Assembly (NCBI GenBank): GCA_965228425.1
Contig: OZ245815.1
Span: 4,774,001-4,838,000, forward strand
Reading direction: 5' to 3'
Length of the DNA stretch: 64,000 nucleotides
Origin: JAJFJD01 sp965228425
GTDB taxonomy: Bacteria > Pseudomonadota > Alphaproteobacteria > UBA8366
The notes below the pieces were generated by a model. It saw nothing but the letters and a program-made list of their open reading frames with translations, was not told where the DNA came from and searched no databases. Numbering within the stretch: the stretch's first letter is position 1; each line of letters begins with the position of its first letter. Both the position numbers and the translations under genes were made by a program. Positions 51,748 through 59,375 of this stretch are shown here, one piece after another.

Positions 51748-52956
51748 CTAGATCACGCCGTCCTCGGCGAGCTTGGCCAGTTCGGCATCGCTCTTGTTCA
51801 GCAGACCGCCATAGATTTCCGCGTTGTGCTGGCCCAGCGGCGGGCCAGCATGCGCGACGCGGCCCGGGGTCGCGGCGAGTTTCGGAAAGATCCCCGGCAT
51901 CGTGATCTCGCCTTCGTCGTCATCCGCCACGGTGATCACGTTGTCGCGGGCTTCGTAATGCGGGTCGGCGGCGATGTCGGCCGCGGTGTAGATCCCGCCG
52001 AAGGGAACATTGGCGGGGACCAGGCGTTCCTCGACCTCGGCGAAATCGTGCTTTGCGATCCAATCGGCCAGCAATTGTTCCAGCTCGTCCGCACGCTCGA
52101 TCCGGGCGCGGCTGCGGGCGTAGCGCTCGTCCTCGATCAGTTCGGGCCGGCCGATTGCTTCGGCGAGACGCGCCCAGACCTTGTCGCCCCCCGCCGCGAT
52201 CTGGACATAGCGCCCATCTTTCGTCTCGAAGGTGCCGGCGGGCGAGAAGGTCGGGTTGCGGTTGCCGATGCGCTCGCGCACCTCGCCGGTCTTGGCGTGG
52301 TTGGTCATCATGCTCGCAGTGATGCGGAAGGTCGGCTCGTACAGCGCGAGGTCGATCATCTGCCCCTCGCCGCCGTCCGGCTGGGCGTCCCGCTGATACA
52401 GCGCGAACATCGCCGCCATCGCACCGAAGGCGCCGGTGTTGTAATCCGCCGTCGGGAAGGCCGGGCGGACGGGGAAGCGGTCGGGAAAACCCGTCGGGTA
52501 CATGTAACCGGAGAAGCCGAGCGCGATCCGGTCATAGCCGGCGCGTTTGGAATACGGCCCGACCTGGCCGTAGCCGGAGACGCGCACCATGATCAGCTTG
52601 GGATTGATCGCATGCAGGTCTTCCCAGCCCACGTTCCAGCGCTCCAGCGTGCCGGGAGTGAAATTCTCGAACACCACGTCCGCATCGCGGACCAGCTCCT
52701 TCAGGATTTCCTGCCCCGCCTCGACCCGCAGGTTGAGGGTGATCGACTTCTTGTTGCGGCCTTCGACCATCCAATTGGTCGACCGGTTGGCCTTGCCGTC
52801 CACCGGCGTGCCGCGCAGCGCGTCGCCGATACCCGGCTGCTCCACCTTGATCACCTCGGCGCCGAAATCGCCGAGCATGGTGGCGCCGAACGGCCCCGCG
52901 ATGAGCTGTCCGATATCGAGAACCCGAATTCCAGCCAGGGGGAGCGCAGCACTCAT
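51748..52956 (-). CDS. Family III CoA-transferase (CaiB/BaiF)
   Basis: A 402-residue family III CoA-transferase. It starts LAGIRVLDIGQLIAGPFGATMLGDFGAEVIKVE, with the catalytic aspartate probably Asp171 in FPTADYNTGAFGAMAAMFALY. The RNKKSITLNLR stretch is also typical. These enzymes move CoA from one acyl-CoA to a carboxylic acid. It lies 98 bp downstream of the selenoprotein and 42 bp upstream of the PLP enzyme. Donor and acceptor unknown. Confidence 0.9.
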   Translation of the reverse strand: MSAALPLAGIRVLDIGQLIAGPFGATMLGDFGAEVIKVEQPGIGDALRGTPVDGKANRSTNWMVEGRNKKSITLNLRVEAGQEILKELVRDADVVFENFTPGTLERWNVGWEDLHAINPKLIMVRVSGYGQVGPYSKRAGYDRIALGFSGYMYPTGFPDRFPVRPAFPTADYNTGAFGAMAAMFALYQRDAQPDGGEGQMIDLALYEPTFRITASMMTNHAKTGEVRERIGNRNPTFSPAGTFETKDGRYVQIAAGGDKVWARLAEAIGRPELIEDERYARSRARIERADELEQLLADWIAKHDFAEVEERLVPANVPFGGIYTAADIAADPHYEARDNVITVADDDEGEITMPGIFPKLAATPGRVAHAGPPLGQHNAEIYGGLLNKSDAELAKLAEDGVI

Positions 52957-53054
52957 GTCGTTTGTCTCTTTACGTTAAATACGCTTACAGCGATGGGGAA
53001 GCCCGCCGCATGCCCGGCCGGGCGCGCGGCAGGTTCATGACGTAACGCACGCCG

Positions 53055-54008
53055 CTATTCCGCGGCGTCGACCTTCAAGCCGTCTTCGGCGCGCCGCGCC
53101 TTGGCGACTTCCTTGACCTTGTCGAAATCGGCCTTGCGCTGCGCGATCTCTTCGTCGGAAAGCTGGCTGATGTTGCTGAAATCCAGCTTCCAGTCGGGAT
53201 TGTCGCTCCAGCGTAGCGGCGACTGCACCGTGGTCCGCGGCCCCGGCGCCGTTTCCAGCACCGTCAGGGCGAGTTCCATCGTGTAGGCCTGTGACTCAAC
53301 GTCGTTCGGCCTTCCGGCAGCGTTGCCCAAAGGAAAGTCGGAGAACAGGAACCGCGGCACGCCCGCGTGTTCGACGATGTCCTTGGCGCATCCCATGACG
53401 ATGGTCGGGATGCCGTTCGCTTCGAGATGCCGTGCGACCAGACTCACGGTCTGGTGACACACCGGTCAATTGGCGACAATGACCGCGACGTCAGCCTCGT
53501 CCTCGCGCACCCGCGCCAGGATATCGACGCAATCCTGCTCGATCGTCGTCTTCTGGCTGCGGTTTGTCGGCGCGCCATGGAAGCGGGGTGCGACCTCGCC
53601 GATCCGCCCTTCCGACGCCAGCCGCCGAAGCTGCTGGAGCGGAAACCACGTTTTCATGTCCTCGGCCGTGGTGTGCTTGCGGTCGATCCCGATATGGGAC
53701 ACCCGCAGGTCCGGATCCGTATCGGTGCTGTCCGAGTAGACGCGGTAGAATTTCGCGGCGGCGTTATAAGGCGCGCCCGGTCCCTGATCGCCTTTGTCGG
53801 GCTGGTACGGGGCGGCGGTCGTGATCAGCGCGACCCGGCTGTCCGACAGCGGCCGTTGCAACGGCGTGAACGGCACATCGGCATATTGCGCCCAGCGATA
53901 CGGCTTGCCATATCCAAGCGTCTGATAATAGGTACTTATTCGATCGCGGTATCGGATCGGCTCGTCATGAGCGACGGCGAACTCCAATCCATCCATATGG
54001 TCAGTCAT
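53055..54008 (-). CDS. Glycine/sarcosine/betaine reductase selenoprotein B family protein, selenocysteine at UGA codon 181
   Basis: Read straight through, the 317-residue protein contains an in-frame UGA at 53466-53468, giving VIVAN-Sec-PVCHQTVSLVARHLEANG. The reading continues without a break in the same frame, and the parts before and after match one family: SHIGIDRKHTTAED and HGAPTNRSQ before, GIPTIVMGCAKDIVEHAG after. The Sec181-Pro-Val-Cys184 UxxC arrangement is a redox motif, and I recall homologues with Cys at this position (CPVC). A SECIS-like hairpin follows directly. GrdB/PrdB-type proteins reduce glycine, betaine or proline, but many proteobacterial relatives have no known role. 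Heads a four-gene set. Conventional gene callers would end it at the UGA or start a false gene at GTG 53462. Confidence 0.87.
53430..53465 (-). promoter_or_regulatory. Bacterial SECIS-like stem-loop after UGA codon 181
   Basis: The mRNA starting right after the UGA folds into a stem-loop. The upper stem is a perfect 7 bp (ACCAGAC with GUCUGGU), the apical loop is CGUGA with a G in its second position, and a U-C bulge lies just below the upper stem. The lower stem pairs CCG-UGUG with CGCACGG with one bulged G. This matches the form of E. coli fdhF SECIS, where a bulged U and a G-U in the loop bind SelB. The distance from the UGA to the loop is 17 bases. Confidence 0.75.
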
Positions 54009-54113
54009 GCGAAAACCCTTTGGTTAGACGCCTGATTTGTATCATGAAAGCGAACGACGCCCAAACAACCACAGGGCGCGAAAACCGGCGTGAAACCCAC
54101 CAAAGCTGCAAGG

Positions 54114-54836
54114 TCAGGGTTGGAACCGAAGGCGTCGGACGGCGGCGCGACTGCGGGTCTGCGTGTCCTCGGAATCGGCGGCCAGGGCGACGATGCCGCG
54201 ATCCGGCGGGTCCTCGCCGAAGGCGGCGCGATAGTCGGCCACCAGGTCGCGGCCTTCCGAAAACCAGACGCCGGTGCGGGTATCGCTGTTGCGCAGCACG
54301 ATCATCCAGCTGCCGTCGCCGACATGCGGATTCGGCTGTGCGTCACCGGTTTTGCCCCGCCCGCCCCAGACATAGGTCAACAACCGGCCATGCACCGGCA
54401 ACCCAACCCACAATTCGATGAAATCCGCCCGCAGGCGTTCGAGAAAATTCAGTTGATCGCGCGGCTTCATGAACCAGACATGCAGGGCCAGCGGACGGTC
54501 GTCCCCGCCCTTCACGGTGATATCGGTCGGCGGCATGATCTTGTCGACGCGCCAATCCCAAGTGAGGCGTGATTTTTGTGCGTCGCGTTCATCGACCTTC
54601 TTCCAGATCAGGGCGGTGCTGTTGTCGGTTCGCGCCTCGATCGCCCCGTCGGGCCGAAGCCGGAACCGCGCCGGCGTCCACCGGTCATCGCTGAAGAGCG
54701 TCCAACCCGCTTTCCGCAGGGAATCATCGATGGCCGCCGGGTCCGCCGCGGCAACGCCGGCCCCGACGAGAAGCCAGAGCGCGAGCAAGCCCGGCACCCG
54801 GATCGCCCCGACCACACGGCGCAAGCCCCTCACCAC
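54114..54836 (-). CDS. DUF3047 domain exported protein
   Basis: A 240-residue protein with a Sec signal (VPGLLALWLLVGAGVAAA, cleavage before DPAAI). Residues about 60-235 match DUF3047 (LTWDWRVDKIMPPTDITVKGGDDRPLALHVWF and YVWGGRGKTGDAQPNPHVG). Function of the domain is unknown. The start lies next to the end of the DUF547 gene, 3 bp away, on the same strand; the two were probably co-transcribed. Confidence 0.82.
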   Translation of the reverse strand: MVRGLRRVVGAIRVPGLLALWLLVGAGVAAADPAAIDDSLRKAGWTLFSDDRWTPARFRLRPDGAIEARTDNSTALIWKKVDERDAQKSRLTWDWRVDKIMPPTDITVKGGDDRPLALHVWFMKPRDQLNFLERLRADFIELWVGLPVHGRLLTYVWGGRGKTGDAQPNPHVGDGSWMIVLRNSDTRTGVWFSEGRDLVADYRAAFGEDPPDRGIVALAADSEDTQTRSRAAVRRLRFQP

Positions 54837-54839
54837 CGC

Positions 54840-55688
54840 TCAGTCCCCGTTGAGGCCCCAGTCATACTCATAGCCGTCGATATCGGTACGTCCCGTCAAT
54901 GCAGCCTTTAAGTCCGCGTCCGCATAAGTCTTGAGGTGCGACAGCACCGATGCCTTGCTGCCCCCGAAATCATCCCGGAACCAGGCGAAGATGCTGGAGA
55001 CGATCAACTCGCCGTTCTCGACGCGCACGCCGCGCGCGTTATTGATGTAGCGCCGAGCCGCGTCGTCGAGCCGGTTTTCCAGCCCGGCGGCGCGATACGC
55101 GCTGCCTTCGAGATTGGGACAGCCGATCGACGCGCAGTTAATGACGTAATGCGTTCGCGGGTCGTCCCACAACGGGCGCAGAATGCGGCTTTCGATATCG
55201 TTCAGGCTCAGCGCCTGCCCTTCCACCGTGACCAGCTTCCGGTCCCAGGGGCCGGGCGAGAAAAAGCCGTCGTTGATATCCCGGATGGACGCGACCGGGT
55301 ATTCGTCCAACACGGTGCGGATCGTGACCGCGTTATAGAGATTGACCCAATAGGCGAATTGCTCGGCGCGGCGATAGTTGCTGATCCGGATGCGTTCGAG
55401 GGTGCCGATATAGTTCGCCAACGCCGCCCGGTCCGCTGGCGTGACCTTGCGATAGGCGACACGGTTCAACCCCGTCGGGTCGGTCCGCACATAACGGAAA
55501 AGAAATTGATCCCACGCCGCATGATCGATGGTCTGGGTCGCCGCCTCGTTGTGGGCGGCCCAGCGCGGCAGCGGGTCCGCCGCCGGCACGAACTTGGCCT
55601 CGATCTCGGCCCGGGAGCACCCGGCGATCGCGGTGGCGGCAACGACAAGCGCGACCAACGCGGCGCGATTACGTCTCAAAATTCTCAT
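54840..55688 (-). CDS. DUF547 domain lipoprotein
   Basis: A 282-residue protein with a lipobox (VVAATAIAGC), so it is probably an exported lipoprotein. The DUF547 core is visible in FAYWVNLYNAVTIRTVLDEYP, and YVINCASIGCPNLEGSAYRA carries the conserved NCASIGCP. Start taken at MRILRRN, behind a GAAGGAAAA site; the longer frame adds 25 residues. Domain function unknown. Transcribed with DUF3047 and divergent from the radical SAM gene at 55913. Confidence 0.85.
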   Translation of the reverse strand: MRILRRNRAALVALVVAATAIAGCSRAEIEAKFVPAADPLPRWAAHNEAATQTIDHAAWDQFLFRYVRTDPTGLNRVAYRKVTPADRAALANYIGTLERIRISNYRRAEQFAYWVNLYNAVTIRTVLDEYPVASIRDINDGFFSPGPWDRKLVTVEGQALSLNDIESRILRPLWDDPRTHYVINCASIGCPNLEGSAYRAAGLENRLDDAARRYINNARGVRVENGELIVSSIFAWFRDDFGGSKASVLSHLKTYADADLKAALTGRTDIDGYEYDWGLNGD

Positions 55689-55912
55689 CGATTTTCCTTC
55701 TCGACCGAACGGAAAACGAAGAAACCTCAACCGGCACCTCCAAATCCAATCGCAATGAATCACATTCCCGGCATAAGCGGTTCTCAGCGCTTCGCGATCC
55801 GCATATATCAGCGGTCCACGATGGTTGGCTTCAAATCTGGAATGATTAAAGGGCGGCGAAGCGGGAATTCAATGATGCAGCACGGCTCCTCACGCAAATG
55901 CAAAGGAAAGTC

Positions 55913-56902
55913 ATGACCTGGCGCGAGACGATCCAGCCGGTGTGGTCCCTGGCCCGGGGCCGGCCCCTGATGGCGGTGTTCGAAATCTGCCTACGCTGCA
56001 ATTCGCGCTGCGGCTATTGCGACCTGCCGCTGAACGAGGGTCGCTACGAGATAACGCGCGAGGAAATCCGCGGGATATTCACCGACCTCTACCGCGACGG
56101 GCTGCGCTATCTGTTCGTGCAGGGCGGCGAGCCGCTGGTCCGCCGCGATACGCTGGACGTGCTGGAGGACCTAGCGGACATCGGCTTCGGACTCTGCCTC
56201 GTCACCAACGGCACGAAACTGACCCCCGCCGTCGTCGACCGCCTCGCCGCCGTCGGGGCCTCGGTATCGGTCAGCCTGGACACCCTGGACCGGGACATCT
56301 ACCGGTTGATCCGCGGCGCGGACCAGCTGCACCGCGTGCTGAACGGCATCGCGGCCCTGGAAGACTACCCCCACCCGAAATTCATCGCCTGCATCGTCTC
56401 GGACAAGAACCGCGCAGATGTCGAGGCGGTCTGCGCCTTCGCACGAGACAACGGGTTCGCCCCCATTCTCGGTGCGTATCATTGGGACGTGGGCAAATAC
56501 GGCAAGAACGAAGACACCCTGACCTTCTCGCGCGAACAGGCGGCGCGGACCTTCGACGCAATGCTCGAAGGCGATCTGCTGCCGCCGGGCTACTATCGCG
56601 GTTTCGCGCGCGACAATGCGGACTGGCTGCGCGGCAAGAAGCTCGGCCGCTGCGACGCCGGCCGGTACAGCATCGTCATCGACGCCTCGGGCAATGTCGC
56701 TCCCTGCCTCGCCATGCCACACGCGGGAAACCTACGGGAGTCCAGCCTGACCGATATCCTCAGCGCGTTCGACCGCCCCGCGATCGACGCCTGTTCGAAG
56801 GCGTCCTCCTGCAACCTGCTCTGCGGTCGCTTAGTCGGCCGCAATCTGCGCCACCCGTTCACCGCGCTCGCGACACCGATGAAGGTAGCGCCCCATGCCT
56901 GA
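55913..56902 (+). CDS. Radical SAM / SPASM-like protein
   Basis: A 329-residue radical SAM enzyme. The iron-sulfur motif is CLRCNSRCGYC (C-x3-C-x2-C at its core) near residue 26, with the QGGEPLVRR GGE motif near 73. The C-terminus has SPASM-like cysteines: CDAGRYSIVIDASGNVAPC and CSKASSCNLLCGR, which probably hold auxiliary clusters. Start chosen at the second ATG, behind AAAGGAAAG. SPASM enzymes often modify ribosomal peptides or make cofactors, but no precursor peptide was recognised. Its stop overlaps the methyltransferase start by 8 bases. Confidence 0.87.
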   Translation: MTWRETIQPVWSLARGRPLMAVFEICLRCNSRCGYCDLPLNEGRYEITREEIRGIFTDLYRDGLRYLFVQGGEPLVRRDTLDVLEDLADIGFGLCLVTNGTKLTPAVVDRLAAVGASVSVSLDTLDRDIYRLIRGADQLHRVLNGIAALEDYPHPKFIACIVSDKNRADVEAVCAFARDNGFAPILGAYHWDVGKYGKNEDTLTFSREQAARTFDAMLEGDLLPPGYYRGFARDNADWLRGKKLGRCDAGRYSIVIDASGNVAPCLAMPHAGNLRESSLTDILSAFDRPAIDACSKASSCNLLCGRLVGRNLRHPFTALATPMKVAPHA

Positions 56903-57833
56903 CGGTTCGAATTTTCCGCTGACGGAGACGAGACCAAAGGTGATCGAAGAGATCGACACTACCGCCCTGGCGCGAACCTGGCGGCAGGATTTCGGCATCG
57001 ATATCGGACCGATTTTCGACGGCATCCCCACGCTTCGCCTGTGCCGGGACCACATGACACGGCGGGTTTACTTCGATCCGCCCATTGCCGGATCGCCGGA
57101 CTTCTACGCTCAGCTGCGCCGCTTCGACTGGTATCATCCCGGGGACAAAGCGGAACACTGCCTGGCCGGCGCAGTCATCGGACCGGAAGATCGCGTTCTC
57201 GACATCGGCGCGGGGGACGGCGCCTTCGCGGACTATGTAAACGGTGCAGCCTACGACGGTCTCGAATTCGACCCGGCGAGCGCCCGGAACGCACGCAACC
57301 TCGGGCGAAACGTTACCCACCGGCCGTTACGGGACGTAGCGGCGGAAATCACCGCCGGTGTGCGCCCATTCTACACCGTGGTCACCGCGTTCCAGGTCCT
57401 CGAGCATATGCCGGACCCGGATGATTTCGTCGCGGATGCGCTGCGATGCCTGGCGCCGGCCGGCCGTCTGATCCTCGGCGTGCCCGACACGGATACCTAC
57501 GTGTCGGCGTTGCCGGATTTCGCGCTCAACGCGCCGCCGCATCACCTGACTTGGTGGAACGCGGAGTCCCTGACCGCCCTGCTGCAGGAGCACGGCATTC
57601 GGCACCTGACCTTCCAGTCGACACCGGTCGAACATTGGGAAAGGCGGCTGTGGTGGATGGCGCAGGTCGCGAACCGCTTCCGGCGGCCCGGCACACCGCA
57701 TTTCGGGCGGACCTGTCGGCCCGTAAAGATTTTCGCCTGGCTGGCCGCCGGACTCCTGCAGAGATTCGATCCGCCCGCCGATACCCGGGGCGCCACACTG
57801 GTCGTAACCGCGCGTAAGCCCGTCACTGCCTAG
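56895..57833 (+). CDS. Class I SAM-dependent methyltransferase
   Basis: A 312-residue methyltransferase of the Methyltransf_11/23 type. VLDIGAGDGAFADYVNGAAYDGLEFDPASARNAR near residue 100 holds the SAM-binding E/DxGxGxG motif and the acidic residue after strand 2. VTAFQVLEHMPDPDDFVADALRCLAPAGRLILGVPD is motif II/III, a close match to small-molecule methyltransferases. It overlaps the radical SAM gene by 8 bases, so the pair works together. The methylated compound is unknown. Confidence 0.88.
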   Translation: MPDGSNFPLTETRPKVIEEIDTTALARTWRQDFGIDIGPIFDGIPTLRLCRDHMTRRVYFDPPIAGSPDFYAQLRRFDWYHPGDKAEHCLAGAVIGPEDRVLDIGAGDGAFADYVNGAAYDGLEFDPASARNARNLGRNVTHRPLRDVAAEITAGVRPFYTVVTAFQVLEHMPDPDDFVADALRCLAPAGRLILGVPDTDTYVSALPDFALNAPPHHLTWWNAESLTALLQEHGIRHLTFQSTPVEHWERRLWWMAQVANRFRRPGTPHFGRTCRPVKIFAWLAAGLLQRFDPPADTRGATLVVTARKPVTA

Positions 57834-57844
57834 AGCGTCCACGC

Positions 57845-59191
57845 CTATCTTGGCGGCGTATACGGGTCTGGCGTGCCGGGCGGGACCGGCGGGAATTCCT
57901 TCAGGCTTTGGCGGAACTCGTGCACCATGCGCATGGTGACGCTGCGGACCCAATTATTGTCCATCATCACGTTGGTCTCTTCCTTGGGATCCTGGATCAG
58001 ATTGAAGAGATAGGGTGCCTCCAGCTTGATCGTGCCGTCGTTCACCTCCGGCTCCCAGACCAGATGCAATTTCCATTCGCGCCATTTCACGGCGCGCAGT
58101 TCATCCTTGATGTAGAAAACGAAACCTTCACGGTTCGACTTCTCCTGATTGCCCATGAAGAAATCGAGCTGATCGACGCCATCGATCGGCCGGTCAGTCG
58201 GCACGTCCGCGCCGATGATCCGGTGGATCGTCGGGAACAGGTCGGCGATATGGACGACTTCGTCGGTGATCCCGCCCTCGGCAATCTTGCCCGGCCACCG
58301 GATCATGAACGGCACGCGCAGGCTGCCCTCCATGGCCGTGTGGTAGGTGCTGCGCCAAAACCCGGCGGTGCCGCGCCAGGGCGTGCGGAACTCCGGCCCA
58401 TTATCCGACCCGAAAATCAGGATCGTATCGTCGGCGATGCCGAGTTCGTCGATCGCGTCCACGACCTGACCGACCCGATGGTCCATCTCGGCCAACGAAT
58501 CCGCCATCTCCCCGTGTTCCGTCGCGCCGATGAAATCGGGATGCGGCAAGTTAGGAAAGTGCATCTGCGTGATCGGCACATAGGCGAAGAAGGGCGTGCC
58601 CGCCTTGCTCTGCTCGGTCATGAAATCGATGGTCTTGTCGATCAACTCGCCATCGATGGTGCGCCGGGTATCTTCGTCGAATAGTTTGACGTTCGAGGAT
58701 TTGCCACCCTTCTTGCCCTCCATGATGTAGGGCAGGCCCACGATATCCGGGTCATAGGTGCGGCTCGACGTAAACATCGACTCGTTGCTGGTGCGCGGCA
58801 GTCCGTACCAGTCGTCGAAGCCGCGGTCGTTCGGCAGCCGGCCTTCGATATCGCCGAGATGCCATTTGCCATAATGCGCGGTCGCGTAGCCGTTCGCGGA
58901 CAACACCTCGGGCAGCAGCACTTCCCACTTGGTCAGCCCTTGCGGCAGACCCGCTGGAACCGACTGAAAAGCGCCGGTGCGGATCGCTTGCCGTCCCGTC
59001 ATCAGGGCCGAGCGTGTTGGCACGCAATCGCTCTCCACGTTGAAGTTCAGGAACTTCAGCCCCTGCGTCGCCAAATCGTCGATGCGCGGTGTCGGCGCGC
59101 CCCGCAATACGCCGCCGCCATAACAGCCGAGTTCACCCCAGCCCAGATTGTCGGCAAGAATCAAAACAATATTCGGGCGGTCGTCGGCCAT
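57845..59191 (-). CDS. Sulfatase (arylsulfatase)
   Basis: A 448-residue type I sulfatase. The formylglycine motif C-x-P-x-R is CVPTR (Cys56, Pro58, Arg60), and NIVLILADNLGWGELGCYG carries the first metal-binding Asp. HYGKWHLGD and the FGSDNGPEF calcium-binding motif follow. A formylglycine-generating enzyme is needed to activate Cys56. No signal peptide is visible, so it may act in the cytoplasm, unlike many secreted arylsulfatases. Convergent to the methyltransferase, 11 bp apart. Confidence 0.9.
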   Translation of the reverse strand: MADDRPNIVLILADNLGWGELGCYGGGVLRGAPTPRIDDLATQGLKFLNFNVESDCVPTRSALMTGRQAIRTGAFQSVPAGLPQGLTKWEVLLPEVLSANGYATAHYGKWHLGDIEGRLPNDRGFDDWYGLPRTSNESMFTSSRTYDPDIVGLPYIMEGKKGGKSSNVKLFDEDTRRTIDGELIDKTIDFMTEQSKAGTPFFAYVPITQMHFPNLPHPDFIGATEHGEMADSLAEMDHRVGQVVDAIDELGIADDTILIFGSDNGPEFRTPWRGTAGFWRSTYHTAMEGSLRVPFMIRWPGKIAEGGITDEVVHIADLFPTIHRIIGADVPTDRPIDGVDQLDFFMGNQEKSNREGFVFYIKDELRAVKWREWKLHLVWEPEVNDGTIKLEAPYLFNLIQDPKEETNVMMDNNWVRSVTMRMVHEFRQSLKEFPPVPPGTPDPYTPPR

Positions 59192-59375
59192 GGTTCTTCC
59201 TCGTCAAGAATGTGGAGTCGGTCGGAGAGGGCAATAGCGTATCGTGCGAATGCGCGGGAGACCAGCGCCGAGCGGCCGGCTACGCACACCCCGGTGTCGA
59301 GGCCGAAATCAATAGCCGGATAAAACGTCGAATTTCAGTCGATGCCGGGGAAGACAATCGACCCGGGTGGGGTTT

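Noticed and set aside
53055..53462. Separate gene starting at GTG 53462
   Set aside because: It begins inside the conserved VAN-x-PVCHQT motif, lacks a ribosome-binding site, and continues the preceding frame exactly after the UGA. The Sec readthrough explains it better.
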